Positions 1-9,278 of a stretch of DNA of 64,000 nucleotides are shown here, piece after piece; within the stretch, counting starts at the first letter, position 1; each line of letters opens with the position of its first letter. A program made the translations under genes and the position numbers. The DNA lies in NCBI RefSeq assembly GCF_040274945.1, contig NZ_JBEMAR010000008.1:62001-126000 (forward strand). Reading direction: 5' to 3'. Under the pieces are notes generated by a model. The model did not search any database, was not told the origin of the DNA, and worked only from the letters and a program-made list of their open reading frames with translations. The stretch is from Carnobacterium_B sp040274945. Lineage in GTDB: Bacteria > Bacillota > Bacilli > Lactobacillales > Carnobacteriaceae.

Positions 1-2366
1 GCCGCAGTAATATTTCTTCTTACTACATTTTCACTGGCTTGAACTTTTTGTTGTTCATAAGCTAATCGTAATTCTTCTCCTTTAGCTTTAACTGCATCGC
101 GTTTTTTCTGTAAATCCTGATCAGTTAATTGGACAATTTGTTTTTGAGATTTAGCAATTTCTTTGTTTACTTGATCAATGAATTTTGAATCTAAACCAGT
201 TTCTTTTAATACTTCGCCCCATTCATTAACATCTCTAAGAATTACTTTAACTTGAGCAGCTGTTTCATCAGTCAAGTTATCCAGTAAATTTTGTTGATTG
301 GTTGTATCTAACAATGAAGCATTTAATGAAGAAATTGTATTTTTTTCACCTTGTTTAGCATTCAATGCTTGTTCTGCTAAAGCTAGGCGTTTTGCTTCAA
401 TTTGTAAAGTTTGTTCTGTTGCTTGTAAAGTTTCATTCGCCGCATATAATCTACCTTGTTCTTGTTCTAGCTCTTCGGTAAACTTAGCATTTTGGATACC
501 TTTAGTACCACCACGACCTAGGGCTTCACGAGCTTTAGTTTGAACTTCTTTTTCAAATTGTTCTGGAGCCAAATCTGCTGCACGAATTTTTTCGTTCAAT
601 AAATCAATTTCTTGAACTAATTCTCTGAAGTTTCCACCAGCTTCTTGTCCTAAGTTGTTCATAATTTTATTAATTTCGGAAGCTGCTTTAACTTGACGTT
701 CTAATTCTTGAGTATTTTTACCTTCGGCAACACCAATTTCTTGAACGTTTTTAAGTGTGTTTTTAGTAATATCATTTAATTGTTTATTTTGTACTGCCTC
801 TCCTACAAATCGAGAACCAAATAGTTGTCCAAAAATACCAACAACAGGAGCTAAAGCAGTAGCTAAAGTTTGGAATCCTTTTTCTTGAGCGCCAACAATT
901 TTCAATAGGTTTGTAGCATCATCAATAAGACCTTTAAACATATCACTATCAATAATGTTTGTAGAAATAATTTCCCATTGATTGCCAAATTGTTTAGTCT
1001 TAGCTTCTAATGAATCCATGTAGATTAATTGTTGTTGTGCAGAAGTTCCTGCCGCACCATACGCCTCATCTAATAATTCATTATAGCGCTCTTGGTTGTT
1101 CATAAATGCACGGAATGTTTCGGCTTGGTATTTACCAGCAACAGACTCAGAAACGAGTGATTGCTGTTCCATATTCATTGTGTCCCAACGATCCGCAATA
1201 TCTTTGAAAATATCCGAAGCTTCTCTTAGTTGTCCATTGTCGAATACTGAAATATCCTCAATACCACCCAATTTGAATGCTTCTTCTACTTTATTTGTAA
1301 ATTCTTCTAGTTCATCGCCACCGGCTTCACGTAATTGAGTAAATGTTGTTAACATAGACTTGAATGCGTTACCGATAGTTTCTGGAGTACGACGAGTTAC
1401 CTCAGATACTGTTGCGATCATTGTTGAAATTTCTTCAAACTCAAAACCAACGTCACGAGCAGTATTTGCTGTACGTGTTAAACCAGTTGCGATTTCTGCT
1501 AAGTCAGAACCAGAAGCTGCTCCTAATTTAGCTAAAACGTCTGTGATATATGTTGCTGCTTGTCCTCCACGTTCTGATAATAAATCAAAACCATTGATTG
1601 TAGCAGTTAAATATTCTGACATTTGAGCAGTTGATTCACGAGAGATATTTGCCGCAGTTACCGTTGCATCTGCTAAATCTTTAGCGTAGTAGGCAGCTAC
1701 CCCACCTTGTTGTTCGTAAATCAAAGAAGCTTCTAAGTAATCTGAACCCATTGTACCTAGGGCATCAGCCGCTTCTCCAGCGTAATCACGATATTTTTGC
1801 ATTTCATCATTAGTTTTACCAGACACGATAGAAATATCTGTCATGATTTCATCTAATTCAGTTGCATTGTCAATCGCACTTGAAAGAGCGTTTTGAATAC
1901 CAGTAATAGCACCAAAAGCTAGGGTTTGTCCCACACCTTGTTGCAAGTTTTGTTTCAAGCTGTCAATTTGACTAGACGTACCCTGAATATCTCTTGTTGC
2001 AATCTTAGCAGTTTTAGAGATATTGGAGAAGCCTCCGTTTTGAGCAGCTCTATTTAAGTCTTCAATTTCTTTCGTAGTTCTCTTAGCTTCTTTAGCTGTA
2101 TCTTTAAAATCTGATTGAACAGACTCTAAGTTTTTAGAGAACGCAGCTTTGAAATCTCCACCTGAAGTACCTAGTTCATCAATGGTTTTTTCTAAAGCTT
2201 GTATTTGAATTTTGGCTTTATTAATATCTTCTTCACTAACGTCGATTTTTACACCCTGTGAGACTTCTTCCATCTCTCTTTTAAGTTGTTGCAGGGCTAG
2301 TATAGCTTCTTCTTTATTGCTGACTGTAGCTTCGACGTCTATACCAAAACGAAAATCTTCTGCCAT
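1..2366 (-). CDS. Tail tape measure protein (N-terminal part, cut by window edge)
   Basis: The frame is open from an ATG at 2366 (MAEDFRFGIDVEA) to the left edge, about 788 codons with no stop, so the C-terminus is missing. The N-terminus is coiled coil (EILALQQLKREMEE-like heptads), followed by a segment typical of TP901-type tape measures (TELDEIMTDISIVSG, then GSDYLEASLIYEQQGG and ETIGNAFKSMLTTF). More coiled coil follows. Tape measure proteins set tail length and sit in the tail tube. A GGAGAGA ribosome site precedes the ATG. It is the last tail gene visible, downstream of tube and chaperone genes, which is the usual order. Confidence 0.9.
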   Translation of the reverse strand, partial: MAEDFRFGIDVEATVSNKEEAILALQQLKREMEEVSQGVKIDVSEEDINKAKIQIQALEKTIDELGTSGGDFKAAFSKNLESVQSDFKDTAKEAKRTTKEIEDLNRAAQNGGFSNISKTAKIATRDIQGTSSQIDSLKQNLQQGVGQTLAFGAITGIQNALSSAIDNATELDEIMTDISIVSGKTNDEMQKYRDYAGEAADALGTMGSDYLEASLIYEQQGGVAAYYAKDLADATVTAANISRESTAQMSEYLTATINGFDLLSERGGQAATYITDVLAKLGAASGSDLAEIATGLTRTANTARDVGFEFEEISTMIATVSEVTRRTPETIGNAFKSMLTTFTQLREAGGDELEEFTNKVEEAFKLGGIEDISVFDNGQLREASDIFKDIADRWDTMNMEQQSLVSESVAGKYQAETFRAFMNNQERYNELLDEAYGAAGTSAQQQLIYMDSLEAKTKQFGNQWEIISTNIIDSDMFKGLIDDATNLLKIVGAQEKGFQTLATALAPVVGIFGQLFGSRFVGEAVQNKQLNDITKNTLKNVQEIGVAEGKNTQELERQVKAASEINKIMNNLGQEAGGNFRELVQEIDLLNEKIRAADLAPEQFEKEVQTKAREALGRGGTKGIQNAKFTEELEQEQGRLYAANETLQATEQTLQIEAKRLALAEQALNAKQGEKNTISSLNASLLDTTNQQNLLDNLTDETAAQVKVILRDVNEWGEVLKETGLDSKFIDQVNKEIAKSQKQIVQLTDQDLQKKRDAVKAKGEELRLAYEQQKVQASENVVRRNITA

Positions 2367-2387
2367 TTATCTCTCTCCTTTACTCTC

Positions 2388-3752
2388 TTAATCTCGAACT
2401 GTTACATTTAGTGTTCCAGATACATCTGCTACACTTCCATTTGCTCCCAGAATCGAGTTTATGCTGTTTTTATTTTTAATTTTAGCAAAGATACTTACTT
2501 TGCCAGTTAGGTTTCTATAATAGTCTCCTAGACTCATTATTCCATTATTAAATACAATAAAGTCGATCTTATCTACACCACCTGACCCAATCGCCATATC
2601 GGCTACCAGGCTTGCTAAGAAAATGTTTATTCCAGAAGTTTTTGCATTAAAATTAGAGTTGCTATTGAAACCGGCAATTAATAATTTTTGTGATTCTTCT
2701 GATGTACCAACCATACGTAAATACTGGATAAGACTTGTAGAAAGAAAACTTGTTTGTATTGGTTTACCACTATCGTGTTTTTGATTTTTTAAAGATAGAT
2801 TTACCTGGAATCCTTGGTTATCTTTATAAGCTACGTCTGTTTTACTTGTACTCATTGAAGTAACTTGTTTCCCTCGGCTATCTTTAATCGTAATACCATC
2901 TGCTTGACCTAACATAAAAACTTCTTTAACTAAATCATTCGCTGTGTCATTCAGAGCGTTTGCCACTGCAATTTCAAAAATGATACCTTTGATAGAGCTA
3001 ATATAGCCACGCATACTATTTTGAATTACTGAATCCAAAGACATTTTATCATTGATAACTCGGTTAGTCTTTTTATTTTTAACCATGTTCCCACCTTTAA
3101 TAACTGGGGTAGTTAATTGTGTTTTCTTTAGTTTTTTAACATCCATGCCTATTTTTTCCATATTTTCTCTAGTTTTTTCAAGTAACAAGGAGGCTTTTTC
3201 AAATGATGTTAAAGCATTTGTACTCATAGCCAGGCCTTTTGGTGTCTGACCAGATATATTAGAAGTTGTTATTTGTTGAGTGTTGGCAAAAGTATCTCCA
3301 ACAGTTGCCATTAAATTAAGATAATCTTGAGTTGTTTTTTCCCAATTCTTAATATCATTTATAATTGTTTTTAACTGTGCTGAATTTGCATCTGCATCAG
3401 CTTTAATTCTTTTTAAATCATCTAATGATTTTTTGGCTCGACCACTAGCCTTTTTAAACTGAACATCCATATTTTCTAAATCTCTCAGGAAATCTTTTTG
3501 AGATTCAAAAATATCTTGTTGTATCATACTATCCTCTAAGTATTGTTGAGGAGTTTTGCCGAATCTTGAAGTAAAATCTTTTTCTCTACGATCAGCATAG
3601 CTTTCCATAATTCGTTTATGAATATCTCCCCCAAAAGAGAAGACGCTAGATTGTTGTGCGTTATATATTGAGTAGTAGCTTTGCGCCGCAATTTCTGATT
3701 CTGTAATTGTACTGTCAGCCATGTAGCCTAGTTCATATAAATTTACTGCCAT
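2388..3752 (-). CDS. Unknown virion-region protein with a possible PD-(D/E)XK-like domain
   Basis: 454 aa, lying between the tail chaperone region and the tape measure. Residues about 70-230 are predicted coiled coil rich in K, E and Q. The C-terminal half reads GIIFEIAVANAL, then SKTDVAY, then FQVNLSLKNQ. That E...D...SxK spacing resembles the core of PD-(D/E)XK nuclease folds in which the second acidic residue is replaced. This is inference from pattern only. The position suggests a tail-associated or ejected protein. No family was recognised with confidence. Confidence 0.75.
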   Translation of the reverse strand: MAVNLYELGYMADSTITESEIAAQSYYSIYNAQQSSVFSFGGDIHKRIMESYADRREKDFTSRFGKTPQQYLEDSMIQQDIFESQKDFLRDLENMDVQFKKASGRAKKSLDDLKRIKADADANSAQLKTIINDIKNWEKTTQDYLNLMATVGDTFANTQQITTSNISGQTPKGLAMSTNALTSFEKASLLLEKTRENMEKIGMDVKKLKKTQLTTPVIKGGNMVKNKKTNRVINDKMSLDSVIQNSMRGYISSIKGIIFEIAVANALNDTANDLVKEVFMLGQADGITIKDSRGKQVTSMSTSKTDVAYKDNQGFQVNLSLKNQKHDSGKPIQTSFLSTSLIQYLRMVGTSEESQKLLIAGFNSNSNFNAKTSGINIFLASLVADMAIGSGGVDKIDFIVFNNGIMSLGDYYRNLTGKVSIFAKIKNKNSINSILGANGSVADVSGTLNVTVRD

Positions 3753-3775
3753 TTTTTATTCACTCCTTTATAGCA

Positions 3776-3808
3776 AAAATGAGACAGTCAACCGACCTGT
3801 CTCATTTT
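3776..3808 (-). terminator. Rho-independent terminator
   Basis: Perfect 13-bp inverted repeat (AAAAATGAGACAG with its complement) and a 7-9 nt loop. T-runs flank both sides, so it can act in either direction. It overlaps the TGA of the 110-aa gene upstream. Confidence 0.85.
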
Positions 3809-4134
3809 TCGGTCTCTTTCGAGACAATTTTTTCTGTATCAAGTTCTTCAATTTTTTTTAAGACTTCTGATTGGAAGTCGTCAAATTCTTCCCCAATCTT
3901 CTTTGTCTCTTGGAGGTTATTTTCCATGAGCGTAACTAAGCGAGTAATTGCCTCTGTATAATTGGAGATAGTTTTAATTGTTTTATTATTCTGTTCTATA
4001 TATAAAAGTTGTTGTTCTTGTTGCTTTTCTAAGAATTTATTAACAATCCAAACAATAACCAAGATAGCTAGCACAACCGCTGCAACATCAGATATACCGG
4101 ACATCGCACTTAGTAACTCAGATAAACTGTCCAT
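3802..4134 (-). CDS. Small single-span membrane protein with coiled coil
   Basis: 110 aa. Residues about 17-34 (AAVVLAILVIVWIVNKF) form one transmembrane helix near the N-terminus. The rest is a charged coiled coil (EKQQEQQLLYIEQNN and following). This layout is like BhlA/UviB holin-like proteins, but the gene sits inside the tail module, so a tail or host-envelope role is equally possible. Its stop codon lies inside the terminator hairpin that follows. Confidence 0.75.
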   Translation of the reverse strand: MDSLSELLSAMSGISDVAAVVLAILVIVWIVNKFLEKQQEQQLLYIEQNNKTIKTISNYTEAITRLVTLMENNLQETKKIGEEFDDFQSEVLKKIEELDTEKIVSKETEK

Positions 4135-4161
4135 TTTCTAACCCCCTATTAGAATAGGTGA

Positions 4162-4668
4162 TTAACTTTCGTCAGCCTTTTTTTCTTCCCCTTCAAAGAC
4201 CTCAGCTAAGTTTTTAGCAGCAAATTGGTTTAAGACATCTTGCATACCTTCAACTTGTGTTGAGTATCCTGATACCATGATATTTGACATGTCGCCTAAT
4301 TTTTTAGCGTAATCGTCAATATTATCTAACAATGTTTCATATTCTTCTTCTGGAATATGGGAGATAATTGCCTCGAATACTCCATTAGATTCTAAAGCAT
4401 CATAAATATCAGCATTTTTTTCTTTTTGCTTTTCAGTAAAAGTAATATTTGTATAAGCGTCAACAATTTCCAAGTTTAAATAAATCTCTAGCAAGTCACT
4501 ACGTAAAATACGACCTAACATTGAATTTTGTACGACTTTAGAAACCAAACTTAATTTTTCTTTTACTGGAAGATATTGCTTAACCTCGATAGTTTGTCCA
4601 CCGAAATCAAAGCTGCTTACTTCGTCATTCACCTTTAATTTTAGATTTGTAAATTTAACCTGTGCCAT
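4162..4668 (-). CDS. Probable tail assembly chaperone
   Basis: 168 aa, starting at MAQVKFTNLKLK, where GGAGAG lies 9 nt upstream; a longer in-frame start eight codons earlier has no ribosome site. It follows the tail tube gene and precedes the tape measure, the usual place of gpG-like chaperones. The protein is acidic and helical. A slippery A AAA AAG lies near the end, but the -1 frame stops at once, so no long frameshift product is seen. The function call rests on position. Confidence 0.6.
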   Translation of the reverse strand: MAQVKFTNLKLKVNDEVSSFDFGGQTIEVKQYLPVKEKLSLVSKVVQNSMLGRILRSDLLEIYLNLEIVDAYTNITFTEKQKEKNADIYDALESNGVFEAIISHIPEEEYETLLDNIDDYAKKLGDMSNIMVSGYSTQVEGMQDVLNQFAAKNLAEVFEGEEKKADES

Positions 4669-4741
4669 AATTGAATCTCTCCTTTGTCTCATTTGTCTTA
4701 TTACATAAGAAGAAATATAGAATCTTTATAATAAAAAGCCC

Positions 4742-4770
4742 CAAAAAAATACCACTCCGAAGAGTGGTAT
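4742..4770 (-). terminator. Rho-independent terminator after tail tube gene
   Basis: On the minus strand ATACCACTC pairs with GAGTGGTAT around a 4-nt loop and is followed by seven T. It lies 9 nt after the tail tube stop codon. Confidence 0.9.
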
Positions 4771-4778
4771 AAATTTTA

Positions 4779-5825
4779 TTAGCAATCAGTTGCTTCAACA
4801 GGAGCGTCAGCAATTTCCAATGCAAACAATGCTTTACATTTGCGGTTAAATGGAAGATAGTCTGGGAACGCATCAACTGTGAATGGGAATGTACTTGGAT
4901 CTCCAGTAGGAGCCATAGTAAATGTGAATGCAGAACTGATTTTTCCGTTTGGAATTGTGAATTGAGCTGGGTAGTCACGATTATCTGTCTGACGACGGAA
5001 TAGTGTATTAGCTTCAATCAAGTAAGTTCCAGCGAATTTACCAGCTGTAACAGTCATAGAAGAACCTGGTTGTAATACGTAGTAGTCTACCATGTAGATC
5101 TTACCAGCATCTAAGCCATTTGCTTCTGTGATAGCTTCAGTATCAGTGTCTCCTGCAATAGCAGAAACTAATTGGAATTTTTCTGTAACTCCCATTTCTG
5201 CAGGTTCGCCAGCTTTAGAAGTAGCAACTACAGATAATGTAGGAACAGTAGGTTGAGTAGTCAAAGCACCTTTTTGGTTAACTTTGAAACGACGTGTGAT
5301 TTGTCCATCAGCGTCAAGTTCCATAACGTAGATGTTTCCACGACCTTCATACAAGAAGTTACCAGCTTCGTCTACCATATTAGGATCAGCAGCAGAAACT
5401 ACTTGACCATTTTCTGGGATTAAGTCAGTTAAATCTAATACAGCTACAGTTGCAGCAGTTTTTTCACCCAAAGCAACTTCACGTTGAACAACTTCTACAC
5501 GTTTTTGTTGGTGCATTGCCACACGAGAGTTTTCAATTAAGTTAGCTCCAGATAACATTGCAAAACTTTGTGCTGAAATTAAAGCTTCTTCGAATGTAAA
5601 TGTAACAGTTTTGTCACCTTCCCAAGCGATTAAACGTGGGTTACCACGACCACCTTGGGCGTAAACAGTTGTTGTTGTAGATTCAAGCGTCGAAGTTTTA
5701 GCAGAATCAAAGATAAAAACTGGTTCACCTTTTTCAAATTGAGTATTACCAATTTGCATGTCAGCTCTTGCTTTAAAAGTAATATCCACTATCTCACGAA
5801 CGCCAAATTTTTCATTAGCAGCCAT
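4779..5825 (-). CDS. Major tail tube protein
   Basis: 348 aa, starting MAANEKFGVREIVDITFKA after an AGGAGG site. The N-terminal half has the beta-rich, repeat-free look of phage tube proteins (EGDKTVTFTFEEALIS, FAMLSGANL), and a Thr/Val-rich domain follows. It has its own strong terminator, consistent with high expression. No sheath gene is present beside it, so the tail is probably long and non-contractile. Confidence 0.8.
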   Translation of the reverse strand: MAANEKFGVREIVDITFKARADMQIGNTQFEKGEPVFIFDSAKTSTLESTTTTVYAQGGRGNPRLIAWEGDKTVTFTFEEALISAQSFAMLSGANLIENSRVAMHQQKRVEVVQREVALGEKTAATVAVLDLTDLIPENGQVVSAADPNMVDEAGNFLYEGRGNIYVMELDADGQITRRFKVNQKGALTTQPTVPTLSVVATSKAGEPAEMGVTEKFQLVSAIAGDTDTEAITEANGLDAGKIYMVDYYVLQPGSSMTVTAGKFAGTYLIEANTLFRRQTDNRDYPAQFTIPNGKISSAFTFTMAPTGDPSTFPFTVDAFPDYLPFNRKCKALFALEIADAPVEATDC

Positions 5826-5932
5826 TTGTTTTCCTCCTCTTAATGAGTTTTATTTTTCTGATTGATGGAATAATTCAATTCCCTAATACCACTATAAAAA
5901 GACCTCTTCTTATTACACATTTTTGATAGAGC

Positions 5933-6736
5933 TTATAACGTTTTTGTCCAATCAATAATATCATCAGGGTCTAATCCACCAAACGCACTTGCCCTAATTT
6001 GGTTTACAAAACCTAGTAGCAATGAGCTACGTTCGTATTGTATTACCAGTTGGGGATAAGTCATATCCATTACTTCTTGAATTGATAAATTCGAACTAGA
6101 AGCTAGGATTGAAGACATATCGGCAAGGGGCGATTCAGTAGAATTAGAGGAGGTCTCTGTGTTTCTTTTCTCTTTTGCCCTTTTGATCTTTTCTGCTATT
6201 TCTGAAGCCATTCCATTTGCTGGATTGAACTCTGCACTCTGCTCCTCAGCTGTTTTATAATTTAGAGAAGAAAGAGCAATATCTTTTACTTCAGTAAACA
6301 TATCTTCTGTAAAATCTATTGGATCTCTTTCAGCTAAAGTTAAATTCAAAGTTGGTACCCAACCGATCTTTCTCAAGTTAGGGAAAATAATATAAAGAAA
6401 AGATTCGAAGCTACTTTTTAAATCAGGGAACGCTTGTAGCAAATAAATAAAAACAGAAAAATCAGAAGGATAGGTTATATCTAATTCAAACTCGATTTCA
6501 CGCTTATCATCTTCTGTAATTTCTAAATCAGGATTTTCTTCCTTAATTCTTGCTTCTTCTGCTTTTAAAATTTCTGATTTAAAATCTTCCTTATCTGCCT
6601 TTTGAAATAATGATAAGACAGTGAAGTATTTATCTTCTCCTATTGCAGCAATTTCCCTTATCTTAGGCTGAGTAATTATAGTACCCATTGAGCGAACAGG
6701 TATTGGGGTACCAGCTAAGATATGGAGTTTTGCCAT
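5933..6736 (-). CDS. Unknown tail-module protein
   Basis: 267 aa, acidic and largely helical. The N-terminus holds PKIREIAAIGEDKYFTVLSL and the C-terminus a helical segment (YPQLVIQYERSSLLLGF). It starts with an ATG that shares its A with the TAA of the upstream gene (TAATG), so translation is probably coupled. It sits between the tail terminator candidate and the tail tube gene. An assembly role is plausible, but no family was recognised. Confidence 0.8.
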   Translation of the reverse strand: MAKLHILAGTPIPVRSMGTIITQPKIREIAAIGEDKYFTVLSLFQKADKEDFKSEILKAEEARIKEENPDLEITEDDKREIEFELDITYPSDFSVFIYLLQAFPDLKSSFESFLYIIFPNLRKIGWVPTLNLTLAERDPIDFTEDMFTEVKDIALSSLNYKTAEEQSAEFNPANGMASEIAEKIKRAKEKRNTETSSNSTESPLADMSSILASSSNLSIQEVMDMTYPQLVIQYERSSLLLGFVNQIRASAFGGLDPDDIIDWTKTL

Positions 6737-7260
6737 TATATCTCACCAACATTGAATAACATTGTATATCCAAGTAATTTTTCGTTGATTTTAATAGGTG
6801 CTGCTCCTAGAAAAGCCGTTGGTCCAATTCCTTTCATCTTTGTATCGCTTAACATCCAATCAATTTCATTCATAATATAGTATGGTCTAGCAGTATAATC
6901 TTCTAGATTCCATACATCTGTGTTACACAAAACATCAAAAGATATATTATAACTTAGTCCAGTTCCCATTGGGGTAATTGATCCAATACCAATAACAATA
7001 AAAGCACCGACTTCATCATCTTTAGGCAATGTAGCTACGGTTCTAATTCTTTTTTGGAATACTTCCGCTCTTTCTGCTGCCGTTACTGGTTTAGCATCTT
7101 TCATTACATCTGATGTATATCTTGTGAGTAATTTACAAAGATCGTCATTTCTAGTTATTCTATCTGCAATTATTTGCAAGTTATCTCCTGCTGTTAAGAA
7201 TCGGTTCTTAGTATATAAAGCAGAAGTCATTTTCTGATTTTCACCATTATATAAACTCAT
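6736..7260 (-). CDS. Probable tail terminator / head-tail joining protein
   Basis: 174 aa. GGAG lies 11 nt before the ATG at 7260. The small alpha/beta composition (GAFIVIGIGSITPMG, YNISFDVLCNTDVWNLE, YYIMNEIDWML) and position between the connector genes and the tail tube match tail-terminator proteins of long-tailed phages. The call is from position and size, not a recognised motif. Confidence 0.55.
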   Translation of the reverse strand: MSLYNGENQKMTSALYTKNRFLTAGDNLQIIADRITRNDDLCKLLTRYTSDVMKDAKPVTAAERAEVFQKRIRTVATLPKDDEVGAFIVIGIGSITPMGTGLSYNISFDVLCNTDVWNLEDYTARPYYIMNEIDWMLSDTKMKGIGPTAFLGAAPIKINEKLLGYTMLFNVGEI

Positions 7261-7275
7261 AAATTACACTCTCCT

Positions 7276-8349
7276 TTAACTCGTCCCTAAATCAGCAAAT
7301 AGGCTGACTGTTTTAACTGTAATTGTATTAGTCCCAAGAGTAGGTGAATAGGCAGTGATTGTTGCTGTATCTCCAATTTTGGCGCCAATTACAGTCATTT
7401 TACCATCTGGAGTAGTTTCGAAGCTCTTAGCTCCTTGGACATCCCACATGATATCTGTTATTACATTTTCTAAATTATCAACTGCATAAAATTCTGTGAT
7501 AATCTTTTCTCTAATTTTAGAAGGTCCTACGATGCGAACACTATTAGTTTCTGTGATTTCTTCTTCGTTTTTACCAAAGTCAATCTCACCTAAAGGAATA
7601 GCATTAATTACATCGTCAACTTCGTTGTTTTTATAATCTTCAATTAGTGTCATACGATAGATACTATCATTACTAATATCATCACGAACCTGAACTTCCC
7701 AAGAACGCCCATTAATCATAACACGACTAAATTTTTTGAATGATTTAATAGCTTGTTTATCTTTGGCACCAATCCATATTTCAACTGAATCGTTCTGTCT
7801 TTCAATGATAGCGTTACCTTGAGTCTGTTCATACTTTGCTCTTGTTTCGACAGGCCCTTGAATTGCCGCCCATTGTTTTTGAATAACTCCGTTAGAATTT
7901 TTCCAAGTTAACATATGAGTAGCTAAACGCATTTCACCACGAAAATATTCATCAATAACTAAATCTTGCCAAGTGATAAGCCATCTTAATTTCAAGCGAT
8001 CCCATGTAACTGTATTCCCCACTTCAAATCCTAGTCCTTTTGGGGCATTGATTAATTTAGTATCTTTATCCCAATCGTCTTTAGCATTTTTAAGGATTAC
8101 TTTGTGAAGATCTTTATCTCCTAGTTCCCATACAGAAAATAATTCAGTTCCCTCAGCAGTATTTAATGCTTGGATAAAACTACTTTCTAGTGTATTACCT
8201 GGGATAGAGTAACTCATTCTCTTTCTGGCTCTATTTAAGCAGTCCCAAGAGGTGTCGGTATTTAATGGTTTGTCTGGTCCGATGTATTGATCATTGGCAA
8301 CTTTATCATCATGGACTTGTTTATGTTTGTTTAAGTCTGCCATTTTCAT
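7276..8349 (-). CDS. Neck/connector protein with C-terminal Ig-like domain
   Basis: 357 aa. The central part (KLRWLITWQDLVIDEYFRG and following) is beta-rich. The last 85 residues look like a bacterial Ig-like domain (DIMWDVQGAKSF, TPDGKMTVIGAKIGDTATIT, TNTITVKTV). GGAG is 7 nt before the first ATG. It lies in the head-tail joining block, so a head-closure or decorated neck protein is inferred. Confidence 0.65.
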   Translation of the reverse strand: MKMADLNKHKQVHDDKVANDQYIGPDKPLNTDTSWDCLNRARKRMSYSIPGNTLESSFIQALNTAEGTELFSVWELGDKDLHKVILKNAKDDWDKDTKLINAPKGLGFEVGNTVTWDRLKLRWLITWQDLVIDEYFRGEMRLATHMLTWKNSNGVIQKQWAAIQGPVETRAKYEQTQGNAIIERQNDSVEIWIGAKDKQAIKSFKKFSRVMINGRSWEVQVRDDISNDSIYRMTLIEDYKNNEVDDVINAIPLGEIDFGKNEEEITETNSVRIVGPSKIREKIITEFYAVDNLENVITDIMWDVQGAKSFETTPDGKMTVIGAKIGDTATITAYSPTLGTNTITVKTVSLFADLGTS

Positions 8350-8350
8350 A

Positions 8351-8653
8351 TTACCACTCCTCTAATAGACTAATTACCTCGAAAACTGTTTTTCTATAAA
8401 GAAAAAATTCTAGCTCTTTATCTCGTAGACCAGATAGCTTTGCGATTATTGTTAAAGCGATTGCATCTTGAGCGGGAGTTTCTCGATTAAGTCCACCTAA
8501 TTCAATTAGTAAAGTGTTTAATTGCAACTCCCATTCGCCATTTTCTTCTTTAAGTGGTAGCAGTTTAAATACTTGGTTTTTCTTTTGTTTAATATAAATA
8601 CTCCAAGGTACTTCGTGTACTTTAAAGCCATTTTCTAATACTTGTTGTTTCAT
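8351..8653 (-). CDS. Small unknown structural-module protein
   Basis: 100 aa, with no recognised motif. It overlaps the upstream gene by 4 nt (ATGA) and ends 1 nt before the next start, so the three connector-region genes are translationally coupled. Composition is mixed helical, ending in an amphipathic helix (KELEFFLYRKTVFEVISLLEE). Confidence 0.75.
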   Translation of the reverse strand: MKQQVLENGFKVHEVPWSIYIKQKKNQVFKLLPLKEENGEWELQLNTLLIELGGLNRETPAQDAIALTIIAKLSGLRDKELEFFLYRKTVFEVISLLEEW

Positions 8654-9219
8654 TGGTGCTTCACCTCACCCATCGAAGTCCAAATCTTGCGATATTTGCG
8701 AGGCCCAACACCAGATAATGAATCAAAGTTTGCATAGTACATTCCATCTTCATCTGTTTGTCTGCGTCGGTATAGACTTTGTTTGCTATAAAGAACTTTT
8801 CTATGTTCTTTAATTAATGAGTCAAGCCGTTGCATGTGTGCAGCTTGTGATGTTTGTTTAAAGTCTGAAGTAGAATATCTCATTTGTGTTAACCGTGTAG
8901 ATGCTAGTTGGCGTCTATACCATTCATTTAACATTAATTCAGCTAAAATGTCTTCTTCTTCATTGGTTAATACATCTTTAAAAGCCCCTGTTGCAATAGG
9001 ATTGCCTTCTTCATCAACTCCATCGCTAGTAACTTTATAAGGATCAAATTTGTTGATATTAAAACGGGGATATTTAAACTCTGCCAATGAATCTAAGAAA
9101 ATAGATTCTATAATTGAGATGGTATCCTCCATTGTTAATTCCATAAACATTTCATCTTGTATTTTATCTAAAAATCTGCAATAGATTCTAAAAAAGCTTG
9201 TGCCATTGTATTCGTCCAT
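8650..9219 (-). CDS. Probable head-tail connector (adaptor)
   Basis: 189 aa, helical, rich in R and Y at its C-terminus (KQSLYRRRQ). It follows the capsid genes and precedes the neck genes, where gp6-like adaptors sit. GGAAGG lies upstream of the ATG at 9219. Identity is inferred from order and size only. Confidence 0.55.
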   Translation of the reverse strand: MDEYNGTSFFRIYCRFLDKIQDEMFMELTMEDTISIIESIFLDSLAEFKYPRFNINKFDPYKVTSDGVDEEGNPIATGAFKDVLTNEEEDILAELMLNEWYRRQLASTRLTQMRYSTSDFKQTSQAAHMQRLDSLIKEHRKVLYSKQSLYRRRQTDEDGMYYANFDSLSGVGPRKYRKIWTSMGEVKHQ

Positions 9220-9240
9220 AATTATCCTTCCTCTCCTATA

Positions 9241-9264
9241 AAAATAGGCTGGCCGAAGCCAGCC
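9241..9264 (-). terminator. Rho-independent terminator
   Basis: GGCTGGC pairs with GCCAGCC around a tetraloop, with TATTTTTAT following on the minus strand. It lies just downstream of the Arg-tailed head-region protein gene. Confidence 0.8.
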
Positions 9265-9278
9265 CAGTTATTATCTTA

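Noticed and set aside
3802..4134. Holin assignment for the 110-aa membrane protein
   Set aside because: The layout resembles BhlA/UviB, but no endolysin gene is nearby and it lies in the tail module; left as unknown.
4162..4200. Slippery A AAA AAG near the end of the tail chaperone gene, as in G/GT frameshifting
   Set aside because: The -1 frame meets a stop codon two codons later and the next gene has its own start, so no extended product is visible.
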